From Zooshikella ganghwensis DSM 15267 (GTDB lineage Bacteria > Pseudomonadota > Gammaproteobacteria > Pseudomonadales > Zooshikellaceae), in contig NZ_AUAF01000040.1 of the NCBI RefSeq assembly GCF_000428585.1, forward strand, positions 1 to 35,171: 35,171 nt of DNA, written 5' to 3'. The notes beneath the pieces were generated by a model that saw only the letters and a program-made list of their open reading frames with translations, searched no databases and had not been told where the DNA came from. Of the stretch, positions 25,791-34,920 are shown in pieces. How positions within the stretch are numbered: position 1 is the stretch's first letter; the number at the start of each line of letters is the position of its first letter. A program made the position numbers and the translations under genes.

Positions 25791-26264
25791 TCAAGCGCCA
25801 TTAGCAGGTGGGGTCTTAACTGAGGCGACATAGGTGCCGGTAAATTCAGCAGTAAGTTTATTATCTTGCTTCACTTGAACAGGTAAGATGAGCTTAGCTG
25901 TGCTTTTTACATTTAAGTCATGACAGAATTCATCAAGATCACTATCTTCCGGGCGAAGACATTCTGCGAAAAAATCATCGGTAATTGGTTTCAAGTAACG
26001 TAACTTACTCTCGGCTATAACGACTTGGTTTGGGCCAGATGCTTGTTTAGCTAAAAGTGTTGCCATTGCCCAGCCAGTTATGGTTGCTAGTGTAGCAATA
26101 CTGCCACCAAAAGCAGTGTGTTTGTCATTTACATTAACGGCTAGCGGAGCGCTAAGACGTAAGCACTTGCCATCAAAATAGCAAACTTCAATCTGCATAG
26201 CGGCTATTAGGGGAATATTAGAGTGTAAGTAGGCATCAAGTTCTTGTGCTATTGCTAATTTCAT
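25791..26264 (-). CDS. YiiD-C-type hot-dog thioesterase
   Basis: A 157-residue single-domain protein with the family core NDKHTAFGGSIATLATITGWA (about 46-66) and the strand ESKLRYLKPITDDFFAEC. This matches the C-terminal thioesterase-like domain of YiiD (the N-terminal acetyltransferase domain of YiiD is absent). It probably hydrolyses an acyl-CoA or acyl-ACP thioester; the substrate is not known. Same strand as, and downstream of, the alpha/beta hydrolase gene with a 135-base gap, so possibly co-transcribed. Confidence 0.88.
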   Translation of the reverse strand: MKLAIAQELDAYLHSNIPLIAAMQIEVCYFDGKCLRLSAPLAVNVNDKHTAFGGSIATLATITGWAMATLLAKQASGPNQVVIAESKLRYLKPITDDFFAECLRPEDSDLDEFCHDLNVKSTAKLILPVQVKQDNKLTAEFTGTYVASVKTPPANGA

Positions 26265-26399
26265 TATCTCACTACAAACGCTTGAATTTTAATGAGTTCG
26301 GCTGTACGTGAAGTATTATGGATATAAAAAAGTGTAGAATCATTCTAAACGCTGCTTGCTGGGATTGCTACCACTGCCTTGTAACAAGCACCTGTAAAA

Positions 26400-27200
26400 C
26401 TACCCTGTCAAAGCGATTTGTTGTTGTGACAAAAAGTGTAGCAGGTGTTGATTGACTTGTTCTGGCTGGTCCAAAGGTGAAGCATGTCTGGAGTTAGTAA
26501 TAATTACCAGAGATCCACACTTAAAGTGCCTTATATAACTTTGTTTGTAGGCTATTGGGGTATAGTCATGTTCTGCCGCAAGTACTAATACTGGACAGTG
26601 AATACGTGCTAATTGATGCTCAACACTCCAATGCACAAGTGCCTGAAATGCCGCTAAGTAAGCTTCTTTATTATTTTGCTGCCAGCGTTTTATACCGCTT
26701 GCTCGCAATTTGCTTTGTGAAGGGAGGGGGAATAGCTTCTTCATCAAAAGACGGCTATGTAAGTGCATTCCAAACAACTTAATAATGGCTATCCGCTGCC
26801 AGATCAGTAGCTTGGTTGACCAGTTGAGAGCATTAATTCCTGGGCCACTGTTGATAAGGGTAATAGAGTAAAACAACTTTGGATGATCAACGGCCAGCTG
26901 CAAGGCAATCATGCCTCCCATAGATAAACCGATAACATGACAGTGCTGTAAATTGAGTTGCCTAAGTAATTGTCGAATATCCTCAGCCATGCCTCTTATA
27001 GAGTAAGGGCCAGATGGCTTGTCGGAGTCACCATGACCACGAAGGTCTGGGACAATGACGAAGTAATAAGGGGCAAGTGCCTCAATTTGTGCTTGCCAGT
27101 CTTTACCACAAGACCCTAAGCCATGTAATAGTAGGACTGGTGTGCCTTGTCCGTAGCAGTTGTAAGCAATTTTATGTGTGTTGACCATGGTCAATGGCAT
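26400..27200 (-). CDS. alpha/beta hydrolase
   Basis: A 266-residue alpha/beta-hydrolase-fold enzyme. I place the start at ATG 27200, preceded by GGGAAGG at good spacing, rather than at 27245. The catalytic triad is visible: nucleophile S93 in GLSMGG, acid D212 in AAEHDYTP, and H239 in SRHASPLDQP. The oxyanion segment is HGLGSCGKDW and the strand PDLRGHGDSD follows. This arrangement is shared by lactonases, esterases and enol-lactone hydrolases (PcaD-like); no pathway genes lie nearby to choose among them. Confidence 0.9.
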   Translation of the reverse strand: MPLTMVNTHKIAYNCYGQGTPVLLLHGLGSCGKDWQAQIEALAPYYFVIVPDLRGHGDSDKPSGPYSIRGMAEDIRQLLRQLNLQHCHVIGLSMGGMIALQLAVDHPKLFYSITLINSGPGINALNWSTKLLIWQRIAIIKLFGMHLHSRLLMKKLFPLPSQSKLRASGIKRWQQNNKEAYLAAFQALVHWSVEHQLARIHCPVLVLAAEHDYTPIAYKQSYIRHFKCGSLVIITNSRHASPLDQPEQVNQHLLHFLSQQQIALTG

Positions 27201-27471
27201 GGTGTTGGCCTTCCCTAGCACGTATAAATACCGATTGTCTGTCACTAGTGGGCAGGTTTAATAGAGGCGCCTCAGTGTAACCGGTTATTGAGATGACAAA
27301 TGGTCTGGCTAAATAATTTACAAAAAAAGCATAGCGTGACTAGCAGATTTGTCCATTAAATGGTGTTACTGGATGACCTGATGGCATTAAACCCGCAGTA
27401 AGCTTAAGTGTAAGCACTTAAGATGAAGTTTGTGGGCGTAATATTTGATAAATAGAGAAGTGGCAGTAGTT

Positions 27472-28419
27472 ATGTTGGAACGGTTTGGTGATTACCTTAA
27501 GCGTAAGCGTAAAGCGCAAGGTTATACACAAGAAATGATAGCAACAGCGTTTTCTCGCTTCTCGCCAATACTGACAGGTATTGATGCTGTAACGATCAGT
27601 CGTTGGGAGCGCTTCACAACAGAGCCACCTGTCAATAGACAGAAAGAAATCATTGGCTTTTTTAAAGATGAGCTGAGTGAAGTGTTTCCTTTTATGCCAG
27701 CGAAAACTGCATTGCAGTCGACAGAGCAATCAGTAGAGTATTTACTAAAACATTACCTCAACTCAACAAAGCTACAGTCAAAGATTGGTACTTATCCGGA
27801 ACAGTGTATTAATAATTATGAGCTTAAGTCGTTACTATCGCTAACAACCGATGAGCATCTATTACGCTTGATTTTGGATTATGATCACTCCATTTATCAG
27901 TCTGAAAATAACGTAACATTAGCAACCATACAGCAGTGGTTGCTAACAGGATGTTCTCCGTTAATGTTGGCATGTACTAAGTTGGGGCATTACTTTGGGC
28001 ATTTGATTGCCCTGCCTGTGACGTTAGAGGCTTTTCAACAGTTAATTAATAATGAGCTGGCAGAAGCAGATATTTGTGCTTCGCACTTAGCCGTAGTCAA
28101 TGAACCACACTGCTTATATATTGTTTCACTCTATGGTGGTAGCCGTCTGGCAGCATCACTGCTTATCTTACAGATTATGTCGTATGTGAGTCAGTACCGG
28201 GATAATGTCCAAAAAATCGGTGGATTATGTGCGACAAGTGATGGTGTTCGCCTGGCAAAGGCATTTCATTTACAGCCAAAATTTGTGGGACCCACTGTCG
28301 CCAATGGTTCTGTTAGGTTTCAGGGGCGCGAGGTTCAATTTGTCACGTTTGCAGCGAATGTGACTGACATTCTGGCTGATCGAGGTGTTCGTCAGGTGAT
28401 GACGGCCTTTGCCACATAA
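27472..28419 (+). CDS. XRE-type HTH regulator with GNAT-like C-terminal half
   Basis: A 315-residue protein from ATG 27472 (GAGAAG 12 bases upstream; earlier in-frame TTG and GTG starts have no ribosome site). Residues about 5-70 are a helix-turn-helix (LKRKRKAQGYTQEMIATAF, then VTISRWER). After a helical linker, the last 150 residues resemble an acetyltransferase fold: AGGSRLAASLL-like strand content, then GLCATSDGVRLAKAFHLQPKF as in a GNAT motif B. A clear acetyl-CoA pyrophosphate loop (Q/RxxGxG/A) is missing, so it is probably a ligand-binding or degenerate domain. Its 3' end overlaps the convergent GNAT gene by 77 bases. Confidence 0.72.
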   Translation: MLERFGDYLKRKRKAQGYTQEMIATAFSRFSPILTGIDAVTISRWERFTTEPPVNRQKEIIGFFKDELSEVFPFMPAKTALQSTEQSVEYLLKHYLNSTKLQSKIGTYPEQCINNYELKSLLSLTTDEHLLRLILDYDHSIYQSENNVTLATIQQWLLTGCSPLMLACTKLGHYFGHLIALPVTLEAFQQLINNELAEADICASHLAVVNEPHCLYIVSLYGGSRLAASLLILQIMSYVSQYRDNVQKIGGLCATSDGVRLAKAFHLQPKFVGPTVANGSVRFQGREVQFVTFAANVTDILADRGVRQVMTAFAT

Positions 28420-28819
28420 GGGGGCGTAGTTGTGCATTACGCTGCTGATAGGTTTTAAAACGCTGGAGTATGGGCACAGGGAGTGTGTGACTATCCAGCA
28501 TGATAAATCCTACTTTTAAGTAAAATGGTACTACGTTCCGTTCTGCAAAACAGTAATACTCACTCATCGTTAATAACGGGGTAATACCTTCCAGTAACGC
28601 TTGCCCTAGTCCTTGTCTACGCATTTTACTGTTTACCCATACACCTCTTAATAACCACTGTTCCGCTAACGGTACAATACGCAGTGCCGCGACAATTTGT
28701 CGTTGCTGTAATGTAAATACAATTTCATTTCCTCGTGCTTTGCCTTTATACCCCTGGGCTTTATAAAAACGATTGACAAGGGGATACTCAGCAGGCATTA
28801 GTTGTTTTACGTTAAACAA
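28343..28819 (-). CDS. GNAT family N-acetyltransferase
   Basis: A 158-residue acetyltransferase. Motif A reads GVWVNSKMRRQGLGQALLEG (about 59-78), with the acetyl-CoA loop R-R-Q-G-L-G. Motif B is CFAERNVVPFYLKVGF, carrying the usual F/Y-xx-GF ending. It would transfer an acetyl group to an amine of unknown identity. The last 25 or so residues (after QRPSS) lie in the antisense overlap with the HTH regulator gene and look like a non-conserved tail. The regulator with a GNAT-like domain next door may control it. Confidence 0.88.
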   Translation of the reverse strand: MFNVKQLMPAEYPLVNRFYKAQGYKGKARGNEIVFTLQQRQIVAALRIVPLAEQWLLRGVWVNSKMRRQGLGQALLEGITPLLTMSEYYCFAERNVVPFYLKVGFIMLDSHTLPVPILQRFKTYQQRNAQLRPLMWQRPSSPDEHLDQPECQSHSLQT

Positions 28820-29039
28820 GATGCTGGTCTCAGTATAAAAATAGTGACAAATTGATTACGCAGCAAGTCAGTGATAACCTCGTAACGTGTACAGTGTATC
28901 TTATTAATAAATGATAAATTAGACGCTATGGATAGCGTGTATCAGCCTAAATGGTTATAGAACGATTTGGTGCTTTTTCATAGTGTGACATGTTTTTAAT
29001 TGCTTTTAATGTGTAATTTCCCACTGATTAGCCGCAGGG

Positions 29040-30065
29040 ATGAAACAGTTAATGAATCGCGTATTGCCGTATATTGCAGTTTTATGGTTGTCATTGTTAT
29101 CCAGTAGCGTAACGAGTGAAACTCGAGTTAGTGCAGAGCCTGCAAGTGAACTTCTGTTTTATCCAACGCGCAGTGCTCCTGCCCAAGTGATTGCTTTGAA
29201 TAAAAGTCAAATTCCTGCAGAAATTTCCGCGCGTTTAGTTGCGATGCCAATTAATGTCGGAGACAAAATAGCTAAAGGTGATATATTAGCAAACCTTGAT
29301 TGCCGGCAAACAATATTAACAAAACAGCTACAACAAGCTAAATTAGCTGAACTTAATAATCAATTGGCATTTAATAAGCGTGAGCTACAGAGAAATATAA
29401 AACTTGCGCGTAAGCAAACGATTGGTGAGGCTGAGCTGGACCGGTATAAAACCAGTGTAGTGAGCACTGAAGCCCAATTAGAAGCTCAACGTGCAGCACT
29501 GGAAATTGCCGAGCTCAATGTAGAATATTGTGAAATAAAAGCTCCTTACAGTGGTGTAATTACGAAAAAAATAGCTAATGTGGGTGAGTTACTTGCTATT
29601 GGTACACCTGTAGTTGAATTACTGCAGACAGGCCATTTGGAAGTATCTGCAAAAATTGCGCGCTCTGATGAGCAATCATTTATGCAAGCACGCCGTTATG
29701 TGTTTTCGAGTGATGATAAAACATACCCTCTTAACAAACGCACGTTATTGCCGTTTATTGAAAATAATACCCGAAGCCGTGAAGCACGTTTTTTATTTAC
29801 AGAAGATGCTTCTATTATTGGTAGCATTGGGCGTTTAGTCTGGGAAAATCCTACTCCTCATTTACCTGCTTACCTCTTACAAAGGCGAGATAAACAATAC
29901 GGAATTTTTATAGCAGATAGTAACGTTGCAAAATTTATTCAAATTGAGGGCGCACAAGAGGGGAGACCTGTTCCTGTGAGTCTTGCATCAGCATCTTTGG
30001 TGATTATTGATGGGCGTCATGGCCTGGTTGATGGAGAGCAGCTCCATATTGTCAAAAAGCAATAA
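29040..30065 (+). CDS. RND efflux membrane-fusion (periplasmic adaptor) protein
   Basis: A 341-residue adaptor with a signal peptide (about 1-27, no lipobox). A first lipoyl half has the IPAEISARLVAMPINVGDKIAKGD pattern (about 58-81). A coiled-coil hairpin (about 95-160) is followed by the returning half ELNVEYCEIKAPYSGVITKK. It links the inner-membrane RND pump to an outer-membrane channel. It ends 17 bases before the permease gene, so they form an operon. ATG 29040 has GGG immediately before it; ATG 29052 is an alternative start. No TolC-type channel gene is next to it, so it may use one encoded elsewhere. Confidence 0.9.
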   Translation: MKQLMNRVLPYIAVLWLSLLSSSVTSETRVSAEPASELLFYPTRSAPAQVIALNKSQIPAEISARLVAMPINVGDKIAKGDILANLDCRQTILTKQLQQAKLAELNNQLAFNKRELQRNIKLARKQTIGEAELDRYKTSVVSTEAQLEAQRAALEIAELNVEYCEIKAPYSGVITKKIANVGELLAIGTPVVELLQTGHLEVSAKIARSDEQSFMQARRYVFSSDDKTYPLNKRTLLPFIENNTRSREARFLFTEDASIIGSIGRLVWENPTPHLPAYLLQRRDKQYGIFIADSNVAKFIQIEGAQEGRPVPVSLASASLVIIDGRHGLVDGEQLHIVKKQ

Positions 30066-30082
30066 AATAAGGAAAGTAGACA

Positions 30083-33000
30083 ATGTGGTTACGTAGCTTA
30101 ATCGAAAATCATAAACTCACTAATTTGCTTTTTATATTAGTTTTATTGATGGGATACTTGGTTTATTTGCAGCTACCTAGAGAGCAAGATCCTAGTATTA
30201 ATTTTAATTGGGTGCAAATAACGACTTTGTTACCAGGAGCCTCAGCGCAAGATATAGAAAAAAAAATTACGGATGTATTAGAAGAAGAACTGGAAAAAAT
30301 ACAAAGTATTAAGTTTGTTTCCAGCACCAGCCGTGAAGGTGTATCCAGTATCTTAGTCCGTTTTCAGGATATCAGCTCGCGCTTGTTTGATAAGCGTATG
30401 GTTGATTTACGACGTGAAATAAACAATGTTGAAGATGAGCTGCCTGAAGAAGCTGAAAGCCCCACTATCTATGAAATAACGACAGCAAATGCATTCCCTA
30501 CGGCAACGGTAGTGATATCTGGTCCTGCTGATGATGAGAACATACGTCGGCAAGCTATTATTTTGGAAAATGAGTTAACGCGAACTAAAGGAGTAGACCG
30601 AGTACAGCTCACGGGTGAGCGAGATCCAGAAATACAAATTCGCTTTGATGTGGGGAAAATTCAGCTGCTTGGTATTTCGCCCACTGCTGTCGCTGATACG
30701 ATTCGTACGTTTTATCGTGATATTTCAGCGGGTAGTGCTCGGGTTGGTGAAGATCAATGGTTAATTCGCATCGAAGGCACAACGACTGACCCTGATGAGT
30801 TAGCGCAGCTACCTGTATTAATCAATCAAGGTGCTCAAAGTGAAGTACGTTTAGGCGAGATCGCAGAAGTCGTTTGGGCTAGAGCGAAGGCTGACCGTTT
30901 AGTGCGTTTTCAAGGCCGGCCTGCTGTAATGTTTGCGGTCATGAAGCAAGAAAGCACAAACACCTTGGAGCTTGTGGAGCGAATTAATCATTTAATTGAA
31001 GAAAAAAAGAAGTTTTCAAAAGAGCTTGGGGTTAATTATACGCTGATTGACGATCAAACATTAATTACCCGTAATGCATTATCCATTATGGAAAACAATG
31101 CGTTAATTGGTTTGATTTTTGTGCTTTTTGTCACCTGGTTTTTTCTGGGTTCTCGGATTAGTTTACTGGTTACTATTGGTATTCCTTTCACCTTGGCCGG
31201 TACTTTTATCATGTTAAAAGTATTTGACCAAACCTTAAATACTTCAGTACTTCTAGCCATTGTCATTGCTCTAGGGATGCTGGTTGATGATGCTGTGGTA
31301 GTGGTTGAGTCAATTAATAATAAAATACGTTCGGGATTAAAAGGAATTCATGCTGCTTGGACGGGGCTGACTGAAGTAATAGGTCCGGTAACCGCTTCAG
31401 TATTGACTACCATGGCAGCATTTTTACCATTAATGTTGCTGCCAGGTATTTTAGGTAAGTTTATGATGGTTATTCCGTTAGTGGTTACAACAGCCCTTGC
31501 GGTCAGCCTCATAGAAGCCTATTGGATGTTGCCTGGGCATATTATTGCAGCCAAAGTATCGTTTGCTAGAGCTTCAGTGATTGATAATTTAAGGCAGCGT
31601 ATTATTCATAAACTTAAAGTGTATTATGGCTACACATTAATAAAGATTATGCGTCATCCTAAAAAAACAATCTCTGCGCTTGTTTTGCTGTTTGCTGCAG
31701 CGCTTTCAGCCGTTGAAAGTGGTGTGATTCGAGTGGACTTCTTTGCTGCCGACACAATCCGGCTATTTTACGTTAATGTGGAAATGCCAACCAGCAGTTC
31801 TCTGGATGAAACCATGGAGAAAATGCTTGAGGTTGAAAAACATGTGGCCAGAAATCTTGAGGACTATGAAGTTCGCTCAGTTGTGAGTTATGCAGGACAA
31901 ATGTTTACTGAAACTGCACCCATGTTTGGTGAGCATCTTGGGCAAATTATGGTGAGTTTGCAACCAAGAGAGGAAGGTTTTCGATCAGTAGAACAAATTA
32001 TAGAAGATATGCGTAGGGACGTTTTACAGGTTATAGGGCCTACGAATACTTCCTTCTTAAAATTAGCGGGTGGTCCTCCTACGAGTAAACCCATAAGTGT
32101 AAAAGTGAGAGGGAAAGAATACAGAGAGTTACGGCAAGCAACGGATGCGTTAAAAACGTTTATAGCAACAGATGAAAGATTTCGGGATATATCAGACGAT
32201 GATAGTAAAGGGCGCTACGGACTCACACTAAAACTCAATAATGATGCAATTAATCGTTTGGATATTGTGCCAAATGATGTTTACCGAACAATAAAAATGC
32301 TCGTTGATGGTGAAATAGTGAGTTATGTTCAACACGAAGGAGAACAAGTTGCTTTACGCATAAAATCTACATCAGCGGTCGAAAATAATTATCATGATAT
32401 CAATGAGCTGTTGAGGTTGTCTGTTCCCACACGAAGTGGTGATAATGTGCCTTTAAAAGAGTTGGTTGTGGTTCAATCGGAGCAGGTGAAAGGTAATTTA
32501 CGACATTATAATTTTTTAAGAACCATTACATTAGAATCTGACATTGATAAACAGAACATTGATACTGTTGCCGCCAATAATCTGATTAAAGATTACTGGG
32601 AAACCATTGCCAAAAATTATCCTAATGTATCATTGGACTTTTCTGGTGAATTAGATGATATACAAGAGAGTATCGATGCTATAGCCATGTTATTTATGTT
32701 AGGCATTGGTTTAATGTATTTAATTTTGAGCACCCAGTTTCAAAGTTATTTTCAACCCTTAATGGTATTGATTACAGTACCAATGGCATTTACGGGAGTT
32801 GTTCTTGGGTTATTTGTATCTGGCAACCCGCTTAGCTTATTTACTATGTATGGCATTGTTGCCCTTGCGGGTATTGCTGTTAACGCCGCAATTGTACTGA
32901 TATCTACAGCAAATAAGAATCTGGCTAAAGGCATGAGCTTGATTCATGCGATATTTTATGCTTCAAGACGACGAATGTTGCCTATTTTAATTACGACCTT

Positions 33001-33250
33001 AACAACGATTGCAGGCTTATTTTCCCTGGCTGTTGGGCTAGGGGGGCATTCGCTCATTTGGTCCCCTGTCGCAACGGCTATTGTGTGGGGGCTATTTTTC
33101 TCAACATTCCTAACACTTTTTGTGGTTCCAGCTTTGTATCAAATGTCGATGTACCGAGTTGCTAATAAACGAAATATGAATCTGTTTGTTGCTCAAAAAC
33201 AGGATTCACAGAAAAGCGAGATATACAACAATAATGAAATAAATAAGTAA
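30083..33250 (+). CDS. RND family efflux permease
   Basis: A 1055-residue AcrB/HAE1-type inner-membrane transporter of full length. The N-terminal helix (FILVLLMGYLVYLQLPREQDP) is followed by a large periplasmic porter loop. Membrane helices IGLIFVLFVTWFFLG, IVIALGMLVDDAVVVVE and SVLTTMAAFLPLMLLPG come next. The proton-relay aspartates fall at about D402-D403 in LVDDAVV. A second loop and the C-terminal helix bundle (GLMYLILSTQFQSYFQPL, GIVALAGIAVNAAIVL) complete the duplicated architecture. It exports unknown compounds using the proton gradient. AAGGAAAG precedes ATG 30083. The tail after residue 1030 is polar and Asn/Lys-rich. Confidence 0.95.
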   Translation: MWLRSLIENHKLTNLLFILVLLMGYLVYLQLPREQDPSINFNWVQITTLLPGASAQDIEKKITDVLEEELEKIQSIKFVSSTSREGVSSILVRFQDISSRLFDKRMVDLRREINNVEDELPEEAESPTIYEITTANAFPTATVVISGPADDENIRRQAIILENELTRTKGVDRVQLTGERDPEIQIRFDVGKIQLLGISPTAVADTIRTFYRDISAGSARVGEDQWLIRIEGTTTDPDELAQLPVLINQGAQSEVRLGEIAEVVWARAKADRLVRFQGRPAVMFAVMKQESTNTLELVERINHLIEEKKKFSKELGVNYTLIDDQTLITRNALSIMENNALIGLIFVLFVTWFFLGSRISLLVTIGIPFTLAGTFIMLKVFDQTLNTSVLLAIVIALGMLVDDAVVVVESINNKIRSGLKGIHAAWTGLTEVIGPVTASVLTTMAAFLPLMLLPGILGKFMMVIPLVVTTALAVSLIEAYWMLPGHIIAAKVSFARASVIDNLRQRIIHKLKVYYGYTLIKIMRHPKKTISALVLLFAAALSAVESGVIRVDFFAADTIRLFYVNVEMPTSSSLDETMEKMLEVEKHVARNLEDYEVRSVVSYAGQMFTETAPMFGEHLGQIMVSLQPREEGFRSVEQIIEDMRRDVLQVIGPTNTSFLKLAGGPPTSKPISVKVRGKEYRELRQATDALKTFIATDERFRDISDDDSKGRYGLTLKLNNDAINRLDIVPNDVYRTIKMLVDGEIVSYVQHEGEQVALRIKSTSAVENNYHDINELLRLSVPTRSGDNVPLKELVVVQSEQVKGNLRHYNFLRTITLESDIDKQNIDTVAANNLIKDYWETIAKNYPNVSLDFSGELDDIQESIDAIAMLFMLGIGLMYLILSTQFQSYFQPLMVLITVPMAFTGVVLGLFVSGNPLSLFTMYGIVALAGIAVNAAIVLISTANKNLAKGMSLIHAIFYASRRRMLPILITTLTTIAGLFSLAVGLGGHSLIWSPVATAIVWGLFFSTFLTLFVVPALYQMSMYRVANKRNMNLFVAQKQDSQKSEIYNNNEINK

Positions 33251-33298
33251 GAATCTAAACTTGGGATTCATACCAGCTGATAGGCTACTATGACGTTA

Positions 33299-33330
33299 AC
33301 TGCCGCGTTAACGCGGCAGTGAGGCTTTTT
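33299..33330 (+). terminator. terminator closing the RND operon
   Basis: ACTGCCGCG-TTAA-CGCGGCAGT (33299-33320) is an exact 22-base palindrome with nine-base-pair GC-rich arms. It is followed after five bases by TTTTTT (33325-33330). It may also act on the convergent small secreted protein gene, whose stop lies at 33330. Confidence 0.8.
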
Positions 33331-33605
33331 TAGCCATGTCCTCCACCTCCAATACCTGCCGAAGGAATACAGGTGTATCCTGGTTTTGGAGCTTCAGTAA
33401 TTTTTCCCTTACTAAATAGAAATTGTTGCCGGTAACAAAAGTCGAGCTTTTTGCCAGTTTTTCGAACATACTCAAGCTGGGCTTGGCGCTGTTTTGCCCA
33501 TTCATTAAGTTCATCACCTTCGTGTTGACCTGCTTGGGCTGCAAATGGGTTCAGTAATATTAGGATTGATAGGGCTAATGGTGTGAAGCGTATGAGTGAC
33601 ATCAT
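33330..33605 (-). CDS. small secreted hypothetical protein
   Basis: A 91-residue protein with a clear signal peptide (about 1-25, ILILLNPFAAQA-G). The mature part, about 66 residues, carries two Cys (near 57 and 79, CYRQQF and YTCIP) and a Gly/His-rich tail GIGGGGHG that could bind metal. GAGGG precedes ATG 33605. No family recognised. It is chosen over a shifted frame in the same place because of the signal peptide and the ribosome site. Confidence 0.72.
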   Translation of the reverse strand: MMSLIRFTPLALSILILLNPFAAQAGQHEGDELNEWAKQRQAQLEYVRKTGKKLDFCYRQQFLFSKGKITEAPKPGYTCIPSAGIGGGGHG

Positions 33606-33819
33606 CTTTCCCTCGGTTTGCGATATTAAGCTCTATGCTTAGTATAGGGTGACCATGTTACTTATAGCGTTTTCATTTTTGCGTAGAATGTTTCCAATCT
33701 TGCGAAAAATAGCTTATTAAACAGTAAGTTGTAAGCTCAGCCAAAATCAAGGATACTTGCACTCCGTTTAAGATCTATTGTGCAGTGGGGATTTTTGCTC
33801 TTTGCGAATACAAATGAAA

Positions 33820-34920
33820 TTACTGAACACGGACAGTCACACCTAGCGCTTCATCAAAAAGATCGGCAACACTAAATACGTTGAGTCCACCACAATCACC
33901 GACATGAGAGCCATAAGCCTTATAATTAAATGACCATCCACCACCGCTATCACCACCGATAGTGACATCGCCGTCCATTCGGACAAGACGTTGCGTTGAT
34001 ATTCCGTTGAAAGTACAGCTAACAGATGTAGCACTTACGTCAAGGCTGCAATCCCTTTTGTTTGATGAGCGGCCAAACATACAAATTGACTCTCCGATAC
34101 TAATATTGGCGCGCGCTTCAAGCGCAGTTACATTTCGAATATTGTTATTTTGATAGGCATAAAACTGAGCAGGTTCAGTATATGTGGATGTTTTCCACTC
34201 TATATCGCCCCACGCACCTCTATGCTGAGTGCGATGGACAAGTGGATGGTAAGCATACGGAGGGTGGTCTATTTGATTAATACCATCACAATGGCCTGCG
34301 GTAGTAACGCCAGTAAGACCACTACTGTTTTCCACGGACCAGCCAGATGTACACTCAAAGGTATTATCATCAAGGACTCGCATTCCGCCAAACGCTAGTT
34401 CACTGACACCAATAGGACCTTGACTAATCACCACATTGACACTATTTCGCAATGATTTAGGTAGAGCCGATACGACTTGTCTAGGGCTGCTTAGTTTCCC
34501 TGTGTCTTCAGCAATCAAAACATCAATTCTACCTGCGTTTCTAAAATCAAACGAAGTTGCAAAGTCCTGAAAGCCCAACTCCTTTAAATTACTTTGTACT
34601 TGATTGGCACGACTCTCTAGCTCTAAAAATGAAAAGGGTTGGTGTTGAACAATACTGATATTGATTTTCGACTCTGCTACCAGATTATAAACAGCACTTG
34701 TTGCCATTCCTTTTATATATAGAGAAGGTGTACCACCGGGTTGTTCTGATAACACTGATCCTACAAATAAATCTGGGTGGGACTTAGCTAATTGTTCTGC
34801 CGCAGCACCGACTGCCTCAGCTGTATTATAATCCATTCTTGCTTCTTCTAAACTCCACCCTTTTGCTATAGCCACTAACTTTAAGTCTGTAAGTAGAGCA
34901 TCTTCTTCAGTTTGAATTTT
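33820..34920 (-). pseudogene. alpha-lytic/streptogrisin-type serine protease, 5' truncated
   Basis: A trypsin-fold (S1E-like) protease with its catalytic triad intact. Numbered from GTG 34875, these are H195 in TTAGHC, D224 in WGDIEW and S310 in GGDSGGGW. Residues about 1-160 are the folding prodomain. In-frame codons continue upstream to about 34920 with prodomain-like sequence (IQTEEDALLTDLKLV) and then run into the IS4-type transposase end. No signal peptide or normal start remains. Members of this family are secreted zymogens, so this copy is probably inactive unless a start within the insertion rescues it. Cys residues for disulfides remain. The 5' part should lie beyond the insertion, outside the window. 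Confidence 0.75.

Noticed and set aside
33308-33544. Alternative frame overlapping the small secreted protein
   Set aside because: It lacks a signal peptide and runs through the RND terminator palindrome; the overlapping 91-residue frame has both a signal peptide and a ribosome site.
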